Below are positions 16,288 to 24,728 of a DNA stretch of 64,000 bases, piece after piece. Each line of letters opens with the position of its first letter. Position 1 is the first letter of the stretch. Under the pieces are notes generated by a model. That model was not told where the DNA came from. It did not search any database and saw only the letters and a program-made list of their open reading frames with translations. This DNA is from Lottiidibacillus patelloidae. GTDB lineage: Bacteria > Bacillota > Bacilli > Bacillales > SA5d-4. Location of the stretch: NCBI RefSeq assembly GCF_002262935.1, contig NZ_NPIA01000007.1:1-64000 (forward strand). The letters are read 5' to 3'. A program made the translations under genes and the position numbers.

Positions 16288-17649
16288 TTGAAAGAAACTT
16301 CTAATTACCTCCAAAAAATTAAACAATTTTACTTAATTATGGTGCCTATATTTATAGCCCAAATTGGTAGTATGCTCATTATTTTTTCCGATACGGTTAT
16401 GTCTGGAAGAGCTGGTGCCAGTGATTTAGCAGGTGTGGCGATTGGCTCGTCTCTCCTTTTTCCTTTCATTGCTGGTTTTACAGGTATGCTTCTTTCGATT
16501 ACACCTATTATTGCTCAACATGTTGGTGCAAAGCAAAAGGATAAAATACCAGAAACCGTGCAACAAGGAATATATTTGTCGACACTTTTAGCTTTACTCG
16601 TTCTTCTATTAGGGTTTTTATTCGTCAAACCAACTTTAAATTTATTAGATTTAACAGTATCTGACTACAATATTGCTAAAGATTATTTAATTGGGATATC
16701 GTTTGGGATTATTCCTCTGTTTATTCACACGGTCTTCCGCTGTTTCTTTGATGCATTAGGTGAAACTCGTGTAACAATGATTATTACACTTATTTCATTA
16801 CCGATTAATGTATTCTTTAATTACTTACTTATTTTCGGAAGCTTTGGTTTCCCAAAACTAGGTGGAGCTGGAGCGGGTTATGCCTCTGCGATTACCTATT
16901 GGATAGTCATTATAATCGCAATTTCTATCTCAAAGCGTTTTGATCCATTTAAACCATATCAAATTATGCGTAACTGGGTAAAAATTTCATTAAACGCCTG
17001 GAAGGAACAATTGAAAATCGGGGTACCGATCGGTCTATCTATTTTCTTTGAAGTGAGTATTTTTGCAGTTGTGACTTTATTTATGAGTGAATTTGATACC
17101 TTTACTATTGCAGCACATCAAGCAGCAATTAACTTTGCATCATTGTTGTTCATGATTCCTTTAAGCATTTCAATGGCATTAACGATAGCTGTTGGGCATG
17201 AAGTTGGCGCAAACAGACTTGATCATGCTCGACAGTATAGCAATATTGGTATATCAAGTGCAGCATTAATTGCTTTTCTTACAGCTATCATCCTATACTT
17301 GTTTAATGGAGAAATCGCTAGTATATATACGAATAATCCACAAGTGCTAGAGTTAATGAAACATTTTCTGTTGTATGCAATATTCTTCCAATTTGCTGAC
17401 GCCATTGGCGCACCTGTTCAAGGCGTTCTTCGTGGCTATAAAGACGTTAACATTTCATTAATGATGACCTTTGTATCTTATTGGTTAATTGGAATCCCTG
17501 TTGGTTTGTTAGCAGAAAATTATACGAATTTGGGACCTTTTGGCTATTGGGTTGGGTTAATTACTGGTTTAACAGTCGGTGCTATCGGTTTAACCACACG
17601 ACTAGTTATAGTTCAAAGAAAACATAAAAATTCTATACAAGTTCAGTAA
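16288..17649 (+). CDS. MATE-family multidrug efflux transporter
   Basis: A 453-residue membrane antiporter with about 12 helices that exports cationic drugs or metabolites using Na+ or H+. The N-terminal half (IFIAQIGSMLIIFSDTVMSGRAGASDLAGVAIGSS) and the matching repeat in the C-terminal half (FTIAAHQAAINFASLLFMIPLSISMALTIAVGHEVGAN) are classic MatE domains. The TTG at 16288 is chosen because AAAGGATG lies seven bases upstream and the promoter -10 is at 16240; the open frame extends further upstream but that part is not expected to be translated. Confidence 0.9.
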   Translation: MKETSNYLQKIKQFYLIMVPIFIAQIGSMLIIFSDTVMSGRAGASDLAGVAIGSSLLFPFIAGFTGMLLSITPIIAQHVGAKQKDKIPETVQQGIYLSTLLALLVLLLGFLFVKPTLNLLDLTVSDYNIAKDYLIGISFGIIPLFIHTVFRCFFDALGETRVTMIITLISLPINVFFNYLLIFGSFGFPKLGGAGAGYASAITYWIVIIIAISISKRFDPFKPYQIMRNWVKISLNAWKEQLKIGVPIGLSIFFEVSIFAVVTLFMSEFDTFTIAAHQAAINFASLLFMIPLSISMALTIAVGHEVGANRLDHARQYSNIGISSAALIAFLTAIILYLFNGEIASIYTNNPQVLELMKHFLLYAIFFQFADAIGAPVQGVLRGYKDVNISLMMTFVSYWLIGIPVGLLAENYTNLGPFGYWVGLITGLTVGAIGLTTRLVIVQRKHKNSIQVQ

Positions 17650-17652
17650 AAA

Positions 17653-17687
17653 ACAAAGCGCATTCCTTCACTTGGAATGCGCTTTTC
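17653..17687. terminator. Bidirectional terminator
   Basis: AAAGCGCATTCC pairs with GGAATGCGCTTT (loop TTCACTT) between convergent genes, with A/T runs on both sides. Confidence 0.88.
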
Positions 17688-18195
17688 AAATCATTATTTT
17701 TTCAAAACAAACGTACTTTTCATGTCCCTTCACTTTTTCTGCAAAGTTAACAGAACCCACCTCCTTATATCCTGCATTTTTATAAAAAGAGAGTGATTTT
17801 TCATTTCCAGAGAACGAATCTAATCGTAATGAACTATATTGACTTTCTTTCGCCATTTTGTCTGAAAACTGTAAAAGAGCCTTCCCAGCTCCAATGTTTT
17901 GCTTAGTCGGATGAATGCATAGCATATGGATGATTAAAGGATTGTCTCCATGCCAGTTAACTTCTTTCCACTCTGGAGATTGCCATTCATTTAATACAAC
18001 TGCTCCATATATACCGTTTGTATCTTCTATAACAAACAATTCCTTCTCCTTTAAATGATACGAAATATGCTCTTCTGAAGGGTAATTATAATCCCATTGC
18101 ATTATTTTTTTATCTAATAAGTCCGTTGTACAAGTGTAATATAATGCCTTTAATGGCTCAAAGTCATTTTCAATTGCTAACCGTATTCGCTTCAT
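17686..18195 (-). CDS. GNAT-family N-acetyltransferase
   Basis: A 169-residue acetyltransferase. The central strand IIHMLCIHPTKQNIGAGKALLQF contains the acetyl-CoA pyrophosphate-binding loop (Q-N-I-G-A-G-K-A), and SFSGNEKSLSFYKNAGYKEVG is the usual C-terminal motif. AAAGGAAA precedes the ATG. It lies three bases after the yneQ-like gene on the same strand and likely belongs to the operon that begins with the AAA ATPase. Substrate unknown. Confidence 0.87.
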   Translation of the reverse strand: MKRIRLAIENDFEPLKALYYTCTTDLLDKKIMQWDYNYPSEEHISYHLKEKELFVIEDTNGIYGAVVLNEWQSPEWKEVNWHGDNPLIIHMLCIHPTKQNIGAGKALLQFSDKMAKESQYSSLRLDSFSGNEKSLSFYKNAGYKEVGSVNFAEKVKGHEKYVCFEKIMI

Positions 18196-18198
18196 TGT

Positions 18199-18534
18199 CT
18201 ATTTTCCTTTCAATACCTCAATTAATCTTTCTTCTAATTTAAAACGAATGATTTGATCGGTTATCCCCTCTTTTTGTAATATTTCTAATTGGTTCTCTCC
18301 TAATAAATCAAAGTGAGGATAGCCGTCTCTATTATGGATCCATTCTTCTTTAAATCCGTATTTTTTTCCCCAATTAATGAGCTTTTTAATGTCAGCACAG
18401 CCAGCTTTCGTAACAGTTTTATATTGTGGAAATCTAGAGTCATACCAAAAATGCGTTAGGAAAGCTATTTCCCCGCTAAGAACATCTCTTTTCCACTTAG
18501 TTAATTCCTCGCGTTTCACACCAAACGCCATCAT
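18199..18534 (-). CDS. yneQ: YneQ-like conserved protein
   Basis: A 111-residue conserved Bacillaceae protein of unknown function; it resembles B. subtilis YneQ (FGVKREELTKWKRDVLSGEIAFLTHFWYDSRFP, then TKAGCADIKKLINWGKKYGFKEEWIHNRDGYPHFDLLG). Its start overlaps the stop of the yneP-like gene by 4 bases, the same order as B. subtilis yneP-yneQ. There is no membrane segment or known catalytic motif. Confidence 0.75.
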   Translation of the reverse strand: MMAFGVKREELTKWKRDVLSGEIAFLTHFWYDSRFPQYKTVTKAGCADIKKLINWGKKYGFKEEWIHNRDGYPHFDLLGENQLEILQKEGITDQIIRFKLEERLIEVLKGK

Positions 18535-18968
18535 TCTACCTGCTTTTCTTGTTGTTTTTTTGCATTTTCATAAGCTTCATGCCAATCAGGGTAATGTTTT
18601 CGAATAATAATTGGTCTAAATGTATCTTTTTTGACACAAATATGATGGGATTTTCCAGTCACACATAAATCGTTTTCTTCATTATAAATTCCATACCCAT
18701 AAACAACACGAAATCCATCATATTTATCAATCCAAGTTTTCACAATTGCTGTATCACCATATGTTAGAGGTTTTTTGTAAGAAGCTTCTATATCAGTGAC
18801 AGGTGAGACGATACCATCTTTCTCCATATCAGCATATTTAAAACCTAGTTCTTCAATTAGCGCTGTTCTTCCAAGTTCCATCCATACTAAATAATTTGCA
18901 TGATAAACAACACCCATTTGATCTGTTTCTTGATAACGTACTTTCACTTTCGTTTTAGAAATTATCAT
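18531..18968 (-). CDS. yneP: Acyl-CoA thioesterase, 4HBT family (YneP-like)
   Basis: A 145-residue hotdog-fold thioesterase. VRYQETDQMGVVYHANYLVWMELGRTALIEELG contains the catalytic Asp of the 4-hydroxybenzoyl-CoA thioesterase family (YxxTDxxGxVxxxxY). The ATG at 18968 is picked because GAGGAGG lies seven bases upstream; it overlaps the end of the AAA ATPase gene by 14 bases, so it is coupled to it. Acyl substrate unknown. Confidence 0.88.
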   Translation of the reverse strand: MIISKTKVKVRYQETDQMGVVYHANYLVWMELGRTALIEELGFKYADMEKDGIVSPVTDIEASYKKPLTYGDTAIVKTWIDKYDGFRVVYGYGIYNEENDLCVTGKSHHICVKKDTFRPIIIRKHYPDWHEAYENAKKQQEKQVE

Positions 18969-21297
18969 CTTTATCCTCCTCAATGCTATTTTGAAGAATG
19001 TTTCGAAAATCTTCTTTGCTGAGGTCATTTATATTGTTATCGTTATTTTCAAAAATTCTTATCGCTTGTTGCTGTAATGTTTCTTCAATTAAGTTAATCG
19101 CAAACCGCCCATTTCCTTTAGGTTTTCTTTCCTCAAATGTCTTCGATAAATATTCTTTTGCATCTTCAGCAATTTCATAACCAAATTTACTAGCATGATT
19201 TTCACAGATCGTCAGTAATTCTAAAGAAGTATAGTCAGGAAAATAAAAGTGCTTTTGGAATCGTGAAGCTATCCCTGCATTTATTGTTAATAAATTGCTC
19301 ATCTCATTTTCATATCCTGCTAAAACTACAACAAGGTTTTCACCATGTTTCGTCATTTCATCAACGAGTGTATCAATTGCTTCTTTCCCAAAATCTGCCT
19401 GAGTTAGTGAAGTAAGAGCATACGCTTCATCTATAAATAAAACACCACCTAGGGCTTCTCGTACCTTTTTGCGCGTTTTTAGTGCCGTCTGACCCGAATA
19501 TCCCGCTACTAAATCCGCTCGGCTGGCAACTACTAAGTGTCCTCTTTTTAAATAACCTGTTTCTTTTAAGAGCTTTGCGTACAATTTAGCCACTGTTGTT
19601 TTACCAGTTCCTGCATTCCCTGTAAAAACTGCATGTAAATGGACAGGCATGGTAGGTAACTGCCGCGCTTTCCGCACCGCTTGCATAGTAATAAAGGCAT
19701 GTAATTTCTTCATTTCTTGTTTTATTGTAGGAAGTCCAATTAAGTCATTTAACTCTTCTAACGCTGGCTTGTTCTTATCTAGATTTTCACTTATAAAATC
19801 GTCTTTATGTAAGATCGTAAAATCTGCAATGGAAGGTTTATTATCTTCTTTTGCAAGTTTAGCGCCTTTTTCATAAATTGCATCTAATATTATATTTTTC
19901 ACCGTTCGAGCATTTCCAAATGATTCGTCTACTCTTTCTTTTTCAATCCTACTTTTAAGGGCTTCCTTCGTATCTTTTGCAAGAAAATAATCATTTTCCT
20001 CTGCTACACTTTCGGCTATTTCTAGTAATTCATTTATAGAGTAATCTTCCAAATAGATATGATTGCTTTCTGGGAAGCGGCTACGAAGTCCTGGATTAGC
20101 CCAAATAAATTGACGCATTTCTTCTGGATATCCAGCTAATATGACTGCAAACTTTCCCGTATAGTCACTACTAGTCATTGCAGACACTAATGTGTCAATT
20201 GCCGTTTGTCCATAATCATTCCCAGACTGCCCTTCTCGCTTTAAACTGTAAGCTTCATCAATAAATAGAACACCACCTTCTGCTTTATTAATGACAGCCA
20301 TTGTTTTTTCCTCGGTTTGCCCTACATAGCCACCTACTAAATGCGAACGATTTACTTCAACTACATTTTCATTTTCAAGAAAGCCAAGTTCGTAATAAAT
20401 CTTTGCAAAAAGACGTGCTAATGTCGTTTTTCCTGTTCCAGGGTTACCTGTTAAAATCATATGTAAACTGATATCATCTTGAAAGTGAAATCCTTCATTT
20501 TGTCTTAGCATTTGATAGCGTAAAAAGTAAAATAGCCTTCTCACTTTTTGCTTTACTTCTAATAAGCCAATCATCTTGTCCAACTCATCTAATGCAGAGC
20601 TTTTCCCCTTACCTGTTTCTTCTTTTGGTAATAAACCTACTATTTGTTCCTTCCATTCATTAATTTCTTTAATAGCATCATTGATCTCTTGTATATGAAC
20701 GGAAGTATAAAATGTTCCTGTTAAAGAATCGATATAAGCTTTAGTTGCTGCATTTAACTTTGCAAACAAATGAACCCCTTGTTTTAATAAAGGCTTCATT
20801 TCTTCATTATGTAAATAACCATTAGATAGACTAACTTTTTTCTCTATTGCTACAACTCGCTCACTATATACAGAAGATAATCGCTCGATATCCTCGGCTA
20901 CCTTCTTTTTCCCTGGACGATTATCCGTTTCTCGAATACGTGGAAACGAAATATCCTTAAACAAAAGCTGTACTTCTTTCTTTGAAATATTAGCTAGTAA
21001 AGCATTCGCTTGTTCATTTGAAGGATTTAATTTTATAGCTTGTTGCAACCAATTTTCTATTAATGAATCGACCCTTTTTATTCGTTTAAATCTAGCTGTA
21101 GCAATTACACTTAATATACTTCCCTCAATTTTTTTCCACTGCTTTAGGGATTCTTCATCCATTACTGCCACTCTAACTTGTTGTACTTCCTGTAAATATT
21201 GCAATGCTTCGGTTTCAATTGACTTTCTTTCAGGTGAATGTTGCCAATATAAAATTTTTTCATTTACTCCATTAATTGTAAGTTTTTCTTGTTGCAA
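18955..21297 (-). CDS. Tandem CbbX/SpoVK-type AAA+ ATPase
   Basis: A 780-residue AAA+ protein. An N-terminal helical region of about 240 residues is followed by two complete AAA modules: GNPGTGKTT with GGVLFIDEAYSL and a sensor segment, then GNAGTGKTT with GGVLFIDEAYAL. Both resemble SpoVK and CbbX, but B. subtilis SpoVK (about 320 residues) has one module. Such proteins remodel other proteins with ATP. Both Walker A and B motifs are intact, so both modules may hydrolyse ATP. It is the first gene of an operon with yneP, yneQ and a GNAT gene. A sporulation role is only inferred. Confidence 0.85.
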   Translation of the reverse strand: MQQEKLTINGVNEKILYWQHSPERKSIETEALQYLQEVQQVRVAVMDEESLKQWKKIEGSILSVIATARFKRIKRVDSLIENWLQQAIKLNPSNEQANALLANISKKEVQLLFKDISFPRIRETDNRPGKKKVAEDIERLSSVYSERVVAIEKKVSLSNGYLHNEEMKPLLKQGVHLFAKLNAATKAYIDSLTGTFYTSVHIQEINDAIKEINEWKEQIVGLLPKEETGKGKSSALDELDKMIGLLEVKQKVRRLFYFLRYQMLRQNEGFHFQDDISLHMILTGNPGTGKTTLARLFAKIYYELGFLENENVVEVNRSHLVGGYVGQTEEKTMAVINKAEGGVLFIDEAYSLKREGQSGNDYGQTAIDTLVSAMTSSDYTGKFAVILAGYPEEMRQFIWANPGLRSRFPESNHIYLEDYSINELLEIAESVAEENDYFLAKDTKEALKSRIEKERVDESFGNARTVKNIILDAIYEKGAKLAKEDNKPSIADFTILHKDDFISENLDKNKPALEELNDLIGLPTIKQEMKKLHAFITMQAVRKARQLPTMPVHLHAVFTGNAGTGKTTVAKLYAKLLKETGYLKRGHLVVASRADLVAGYSGQTALKTRKKVREALGGVLFIDEAYALTSLTQADFGKEAIDTLVDEMTKHGENLVVVLAGYENEMSNLLTINAGIASRFQKHFYFPDYTSLELLTICENHASKFGYEIAEDAKEYLSKTFEERKPKGNGRFAINLIEETLQQQAIRIFENNDNNINDLSKEDFRNILQNSIEEDKDDNF

Positions 21298-21449
21298 GCT
21301 TCTGACACCACCTATACTTACATCCTTTTTTTACAGTTTATCACAAGCATCCCATTGATTAATAAAATTTAGTATTACCAAAATGACAAAAATGTACAGT
21401 TTCAACCATATACATTAATGTTTGACATTATCTTTGAGGGGGATTAATT

Positions 21450-21905
21450 ATGCAAAATGAGTATGCAGGTTTTTGGATTAGGCTTATCGCTTATATTATT
21501 GACTCGATAATCATTTACGCTATTTTTATACCAATAGCTTTTATCGTAGGACTTTTAGTAGGTTTAATTGGCTCGTTGTCAGGCTTTAACCATCATAGTA
21601 TTATCCAATTAAGTGAATTTTTAGGTACTCTTATAGGAATATTAGGATTTGTCTCATATTTTACATTTCTTGAGAAATCTAAAGCTCAAGCAACATTCGG
21701 AAAGCGATTATGTAGCCTCCAAGTAACAGATATAACTGGCAATCGGCTAACAACTCGAACTGCACTTTTTAGGACCCTTGGAAAATATTTATCAGCATTT
21801 ATTTTCTTAATAGGATTTATCATGGCAGCATTCACTAAAAAGAAACAATCACTGCACGATTTAATTGCAAAGACGTATGTTATAAAAAAACAAAAAGTAA
21901 ATTAA
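21450..21905 (+). CDS. RDD-family membrane protein
   Basis: A 151-residue integral membrane protein. AGFWIRLIAYIIDSIIIYAIF shows the RDD signature (R-L-x-A-x-x-I-D), followed by a second helix, the conserved FGKRLCSLQV loop and a third helix with the TLGKYLSAFIFLIGF segment. GAGGGGG precedes the ATG. Some RDD proteins are Na+/H+ antiporters, most are uncharacterised. The -35 box of the downstream SAM-riboswitch promoter starts 11 bases after the stop. Confidence 0.87.
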   Translation: MQNEYAGFWIRLIAYIIDSIIIYAIFIPIAFIVGLLVGLIGSLSGFNHHSIIQLSEFLGTLIGILGFVSYFTFLEKSKAQATFGKRLCSLQVTDITGNRLTTRTALFRTLGKYLSAFIFLIGFIMAAFTKKKQSLHDLIAKTYVIKKQKVN

Positions 21906-21915
21906 GAAAAAATTA

Positions 21916-21945
21916 TTGACAGACAACCCTTTGGTGTTTTATTGT
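21916..21945 (+). promoter_or_regulatory. Promoter of the SAM riboswitch-msrA unit
   Basis: Perfect -35 TTGACA (21916-21921) and a weaker -10 TATTGT (21940-21945) with an 18-base spacer; TATTAA a few bases on is an alternative -10. It lies about 40 bases before the S-box aptamer. Confidence 0.6.
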
Positions 21946-21983
21946 ATTAAAGAGTTACATTATAAAAATAAATTTTCATATAT

Positions 21984-22098
21984 TTCTTCTTATTCAGAGA
22001 GGTGGAGGGACTGGCCCTTCGAAGCCTCGGCAGCGGATTCTTTTTATTTAAGAACACCGTGCTAACTCCTGCGGCATAATTGCCGGAAAATAAGAAGA
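21984..22098 (+). ncRNA. SAM-I (S-box) riboswitch
   Basis: The aptamer P1 arms are TTCTTATT (from 21986) and AATAAGAAG (22088-22097). Between them are the invariant AGAGAGGTGGAGGGACTGGC, GAAGCCTCGGCAGCGG (P2/kink-turn and P3 side) and GTGCTAACTCCTGCGGCA with GCCGGAAAATAAG. SAM binding stabilises P1 and frees the downstream terminator. It controls msrA at 22211. The 3' P1 strand TAAGAAGAGG can otherwise pair with the terminator's 5' arm CCTCTTC as antiterminator. Confidence 0.95.
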
Positions 22099-22117
22099 GG
22101 AAACATTGAATTCGTTC

Positions 22118-22149
22118 AAGACGCCTCTTCATTGAAGAGGCGTCTTTTG
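22118..22149 (+). terminator. Riboswitch-controlled intrinsic terminator
   Basis: AAGACGCCTCTTC and GAAGAGGCGTCTTTT form a 13-bp stem with loop ATT and T-run. It is the off-state element of the SAM riboswitch expression platform upstream of msrA. Confidence 0.92.
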
Positions 22150-22210
22150 TTTCCTACTTCAAACCTTTCGAAGCCTGAATAACGAAGACAATCATGAGGA
22201 GGTTTCTAAA

Positions 22211-22690
22211 GTGGGGAAATTTGAAATTGCAACATTTGGTGCAGGGTGTTTTTGGGAAGTTGAATTTTTCTTAAAGCAAATTAATGGCGTTCAATCAACA
22301 GAAGTAGGATACTTAGGTGGAAATTATGACAATCCTACGTATGAAATGGTAAAAAAAGGAGTAACAGGCCATGCAGAAGTAGTTCAAGTTGTCTTTGATC
22401 CAACGCTAGTAACGTACTCTGACTTATTAAACGTCTTTTGGGATAACCATAATCCAACAACATTGAACCGCCAAGGTGACGACGTTGGAACGCAATATCG
22501 TTCGGCTATCTTCTACCATTCAGCAGAACAGCAATTCGTTGCGCAAGCATCAAAACTTGCACTTGAACAATCAAAGCGTTTTTCAAAACCTATCGTTACA
22601 GAAATTACGCCTGTATCTACCTTTTACCGTGCAGAAGAGTATCACCAAAATTACTTTGAAAAAAACGGCTTGTCTTCTTGCCAAATTTAG
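22211..22690 (+). CDS. msrA: Peptide-methionine (S)-S-oxide reductase MsrA
   Basis: A 159-residue enzyme that reduces methionine-S-sulfoxide in proteins. The catalytic motif GAGCFWEVE is at residues 10-18, with the nucleophilic cysteine at 13; GYLGG and the HAEVVQVVFDP strand are family hallmarks, and a C-terminal SSCQI gives a possible resolving cysteine. AGGAGGT precedes the GTG start at 22211. Expression is set by the upstream SAM riboswitch, an unusual control for msrA that links repair of oxidised methionine to methionine/SAM supply. Confidence 0.93.
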   Translation: MGKFEIATFGAGCFWEVEFFLKQINGVQSTEVGYLGGNYDNPTYEMVKKGVTGHAEVVQVVFDPTLVTYSDLLNVFWDNHNPTTLNRQGDDVGTQYRSAIFYHSAEQQFVAQASKLALEQSKRFSKPIVTEITPVSTFYRAEEYHQNYFEKNGLSSCQI

Positions 22691-22702
22691 TACTTAATTT
22701 TT

Positions 22703-22737
22703 AAGATCACATTCATAATTTGAATGTGATCTTCTTT
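22703..22737 (+). terminator. msrA terminator
   Basis: AAGATCACATTCA pairs with TGAATGTGATCTT around TAATT, followed by CTTT. Confidence 0.85.
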
Positions 22738-22839
22738 AGTTCCTTTACGTATTAGCTTTACTATACTAGAGGATTAAAGGCATGATTTATGCTTTTTCCG
22801 CATAAAACAATAAAACATACCTTATAAGGAGAGATGGAG

Positions 22840-24165
22840 ATGAAAGGTGAAAACCTAAAAGAAAAAGAAACAATTTTTAACGAATACAGTCAAATGATTC
22901 AAAATAATAAACCTATCAAAAAACGATATACGAAAAAAGTTTTCAAAGAAATAGAGAAAAAATGGAAAAACACTCCTTACTCGATCAAGGATGTTTGTCT
23001 CATTCATCAGTCAAATTCAATGATCTTCGAAGCTGAAATCCACGTAGTTAGCCAACTATTCCGCCAAGCTAAGACACCTCTAAATACAAATGAAAAGAAA
23101 AGTGGCAGAAGAGTAATATTCGATAAATTCAAAAAAAATTTTCATAAACCTGCATTTAAACAGTTTTTTGAAGATTATTATGACTCGATCTTTAAAGACT
23201 TATCGATCACTATGCACGCCACACCTTCGCTGGATACATTTAAGTCATCCTTACTTCAATATGATTTTGTCACTATCCTCTACCTCGCAGAAAAATCTCT
23301 AGAACGTGCAAAATGGATAAAATTCATCAAGAAAAACGCCTTCCAAACTTACACGAAAACCTTAATTGACCTTTATTTTTTCTCACTAGAAGAACATGTT
23401 GAAAGCACATTACGGAAACAACCGAAGTTAAAAGATCAAAAAAAGGATATGAAAAGTTTAAAAAAGGAACTCGATAATATTAAGCATGAACTTAGAATAG
23501 CTGAAAAGTCGGAAAGAAAAATACGCGAGGAGAGAACAAAATTAAAAAATGAAATTAACCAACTAAAACAAGCGAATGAAAAACTAAACAAGCAGTTAGA
23601 AAAGGCACTAAAAGAGGCTGATGAAGAACTTACAGCTTTTATTAAGGAAAACGAAGATCAACTAACAAAAGAAAAATTAGAAAAGGAGCAAGAAATAAAG
23701 TCGTTGAAGGAGAAAATAGAAGATGAATTAGAGTTTTATAATGAACAAATTACACTATTAGTTAATGAACTAGAGTACGCAAGAAGACAATCCTTCAATG
23801 AAAATTCCGAAAATAGTGAAATGGAACATGAAATTTCTCTTGATTTATGTGGTAAGAAAGTTGCATTAATTGGTGGGAATCATTCGAAAAAGTATATAAG
23901 TAAAGTAAAAGAATACAATGGAGAACTGTCATTCGTCCCGGTAGACGATTATTATTTAATACCTGGGGCAATAAGTAACTCAGACGTCGTATTCTTTTTA
24001 ACAGATGTTGCCGGTCATAAACATTTTCGATGTATTAAAAAAGAAAGTAAACGAAATGGTATCCCTTTACGTTACATTAACTCTAGAGGGTTAGCTACAT
24101 TTGAACGAGAATTAAAGGATTATATTATGGCTGTCAGTTCTGAGCAATTAGCTGGAAACCAATAA
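22840..24165 (+). CDS. DUF2325 domain protein with coiled coil
   Basis: A 441-residue cytoplasmic protein. The N-terminal 200 residues are basic and helical, residues about 205-330 form a long E/K-rich coiled coil, and the last 100 residues (KVALIGGNHSKKYISKVKEYNG, VVFFLTDVAGHKHFRCIKKESKRNGIPLRYINS) are a DUF2325 domain, a Rossmann-like fold of unknown activity. AAGGAG is seven bases before the ATG at 22840, favouring it over the ATG at 22834. DUF2325 proteins often occur near mobile or stress genes. Function unknown. Confidence 0.78.
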   Translation: MKGENLKEKETIFNEYSQMIQNNKPIKKRYTKKVFKEIEKKWKNTPYSIKDVCLIHQSNSMIFEAEIHVVSQLFRQAKTPLNTNEKKSGRRVIFDKFKKNFHKPAFKQFFEDYYDSIFKDLSITMHATPSLDTFKSSLLQYDFVTILYLAEKSLERAKWIKFIKKNAFQTYTKTLIDLYFFSLEEHVESTLRKQPKLKDQKKDMKSLKKELDNIKHELRIAEKSERKIREERTKLKNEINQLKQANEKLNKQLEKALKEADEELTAFIKENEDQLTKEKLEKEQEIKSLKEKIEDELEFYNEQITLLVNELEYARRQSFNENSENSEMEHEISLDLCGKKVALIGGNHSKKYISKVKEYNGELSFVPVDDYYLIPGAISNSDVVFFLTDVAGHKHFRCIKKESKRNGIPLRYINSRGLATFERELKDYIMAVSSEQLAGNQ

Positions 24166-24293
24166 TTATGTAATGGAGCTTTTGTCTTAAGGTGGCCCAT
24201 CATACAAAAGTACTAAAATTATGCAAACTATGCTAATAATTGGCGTCAATAGTGACTTATTTTCCACTCTGACAAAAAATTATTATAATGCGG

Positions 24294-24322
24294 TTGCGAA
24301 TATTTTTTTTGTCTGTTATACT
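24294..24322 (+). promoter_or_regulatory. Promoter and long leader of the cold-shock gene
   Basis: TTGCGA (24294-24299), 17-base spacer, extended TGT and -10 TATACT (24317-24322). It gives a 5' leader of about 120 bases, typical of cold-shock mRNAs whose leader folds with temperature. The rest of 24166-24293 shows no gene. Confidence 0.65.
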
Positions 24323-24449
24323 AAGGTTAATTATTTTTGTTCGGTATTTATAGATGAGAAAAATCTTTTCCAAGAAGTTTCCTCTAGTAAAATATTTCGA
24401 CAAAGTAATAATAAATTGTGGTTAAGAGCCACTACAGGAGGAAACACAC

Positions 24450-24650
24450 ATGAATCAAGGTACAGTAAAATGGTTTAACGCAGAAAAAGGTTTCGGTTTC
24501 ATCGAAGTTGAAGGTGGAGACGACGTATTCGTACACTTCTCAGCTATCCAAGGTGAAGGATTCAAATCTTTAGAAGAAGGTCAAACAGTTACTTTTGATA
24601 TCGAGCAAGGTCAACGTGGACCTCAAGCTACTAACGTTATCAAAGGATAA
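24450..24650 (+). CDS. Cold-shock protein (CspA/CspD family)
   Basis: A 66-residue single cold-shock domain, an RNA chaperone. RNP1 KGFGFIEV (residues 13-20) and RNP2 VFVHF (residues 26-30) are intact. Length is normal. A strong AGGAGG precedes the ATG, and a long leader plus a following terminator mark a single-gene unit. Confidence 0.96.
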   Translation: MNQGTVKWFNAEKGFGFIEVEGGDDVFVHFSAIQGEGFKSLEEGQTVTFDIEQGQRGPQATNVIKG

Positions 24651-24663
24651 TTAATCCTTTAAG

Positions 24664-24693
24664 AAAAAAGACTCCATTATGGAGTCTTTTTTT
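24664..24693 (+). terminator. Cold-shock gene terminator
   Basis: AAAAAAGACTCCAT and ATGGAGTCTTTTTTT form a compact hairpin with T-run. Confidence 0.88.
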
Positions 24694-24728
24694 ATTGCTG
24701 ATCTTTCGCTGAAAAATTAAATCTAAAA

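Noticed and set aside
24221-24478. Open frame overlapping the cold-shock leader
   Set aside because: No ribosome site, atypical composition, and it runs across the cold-shock promoter, leader and start codon.
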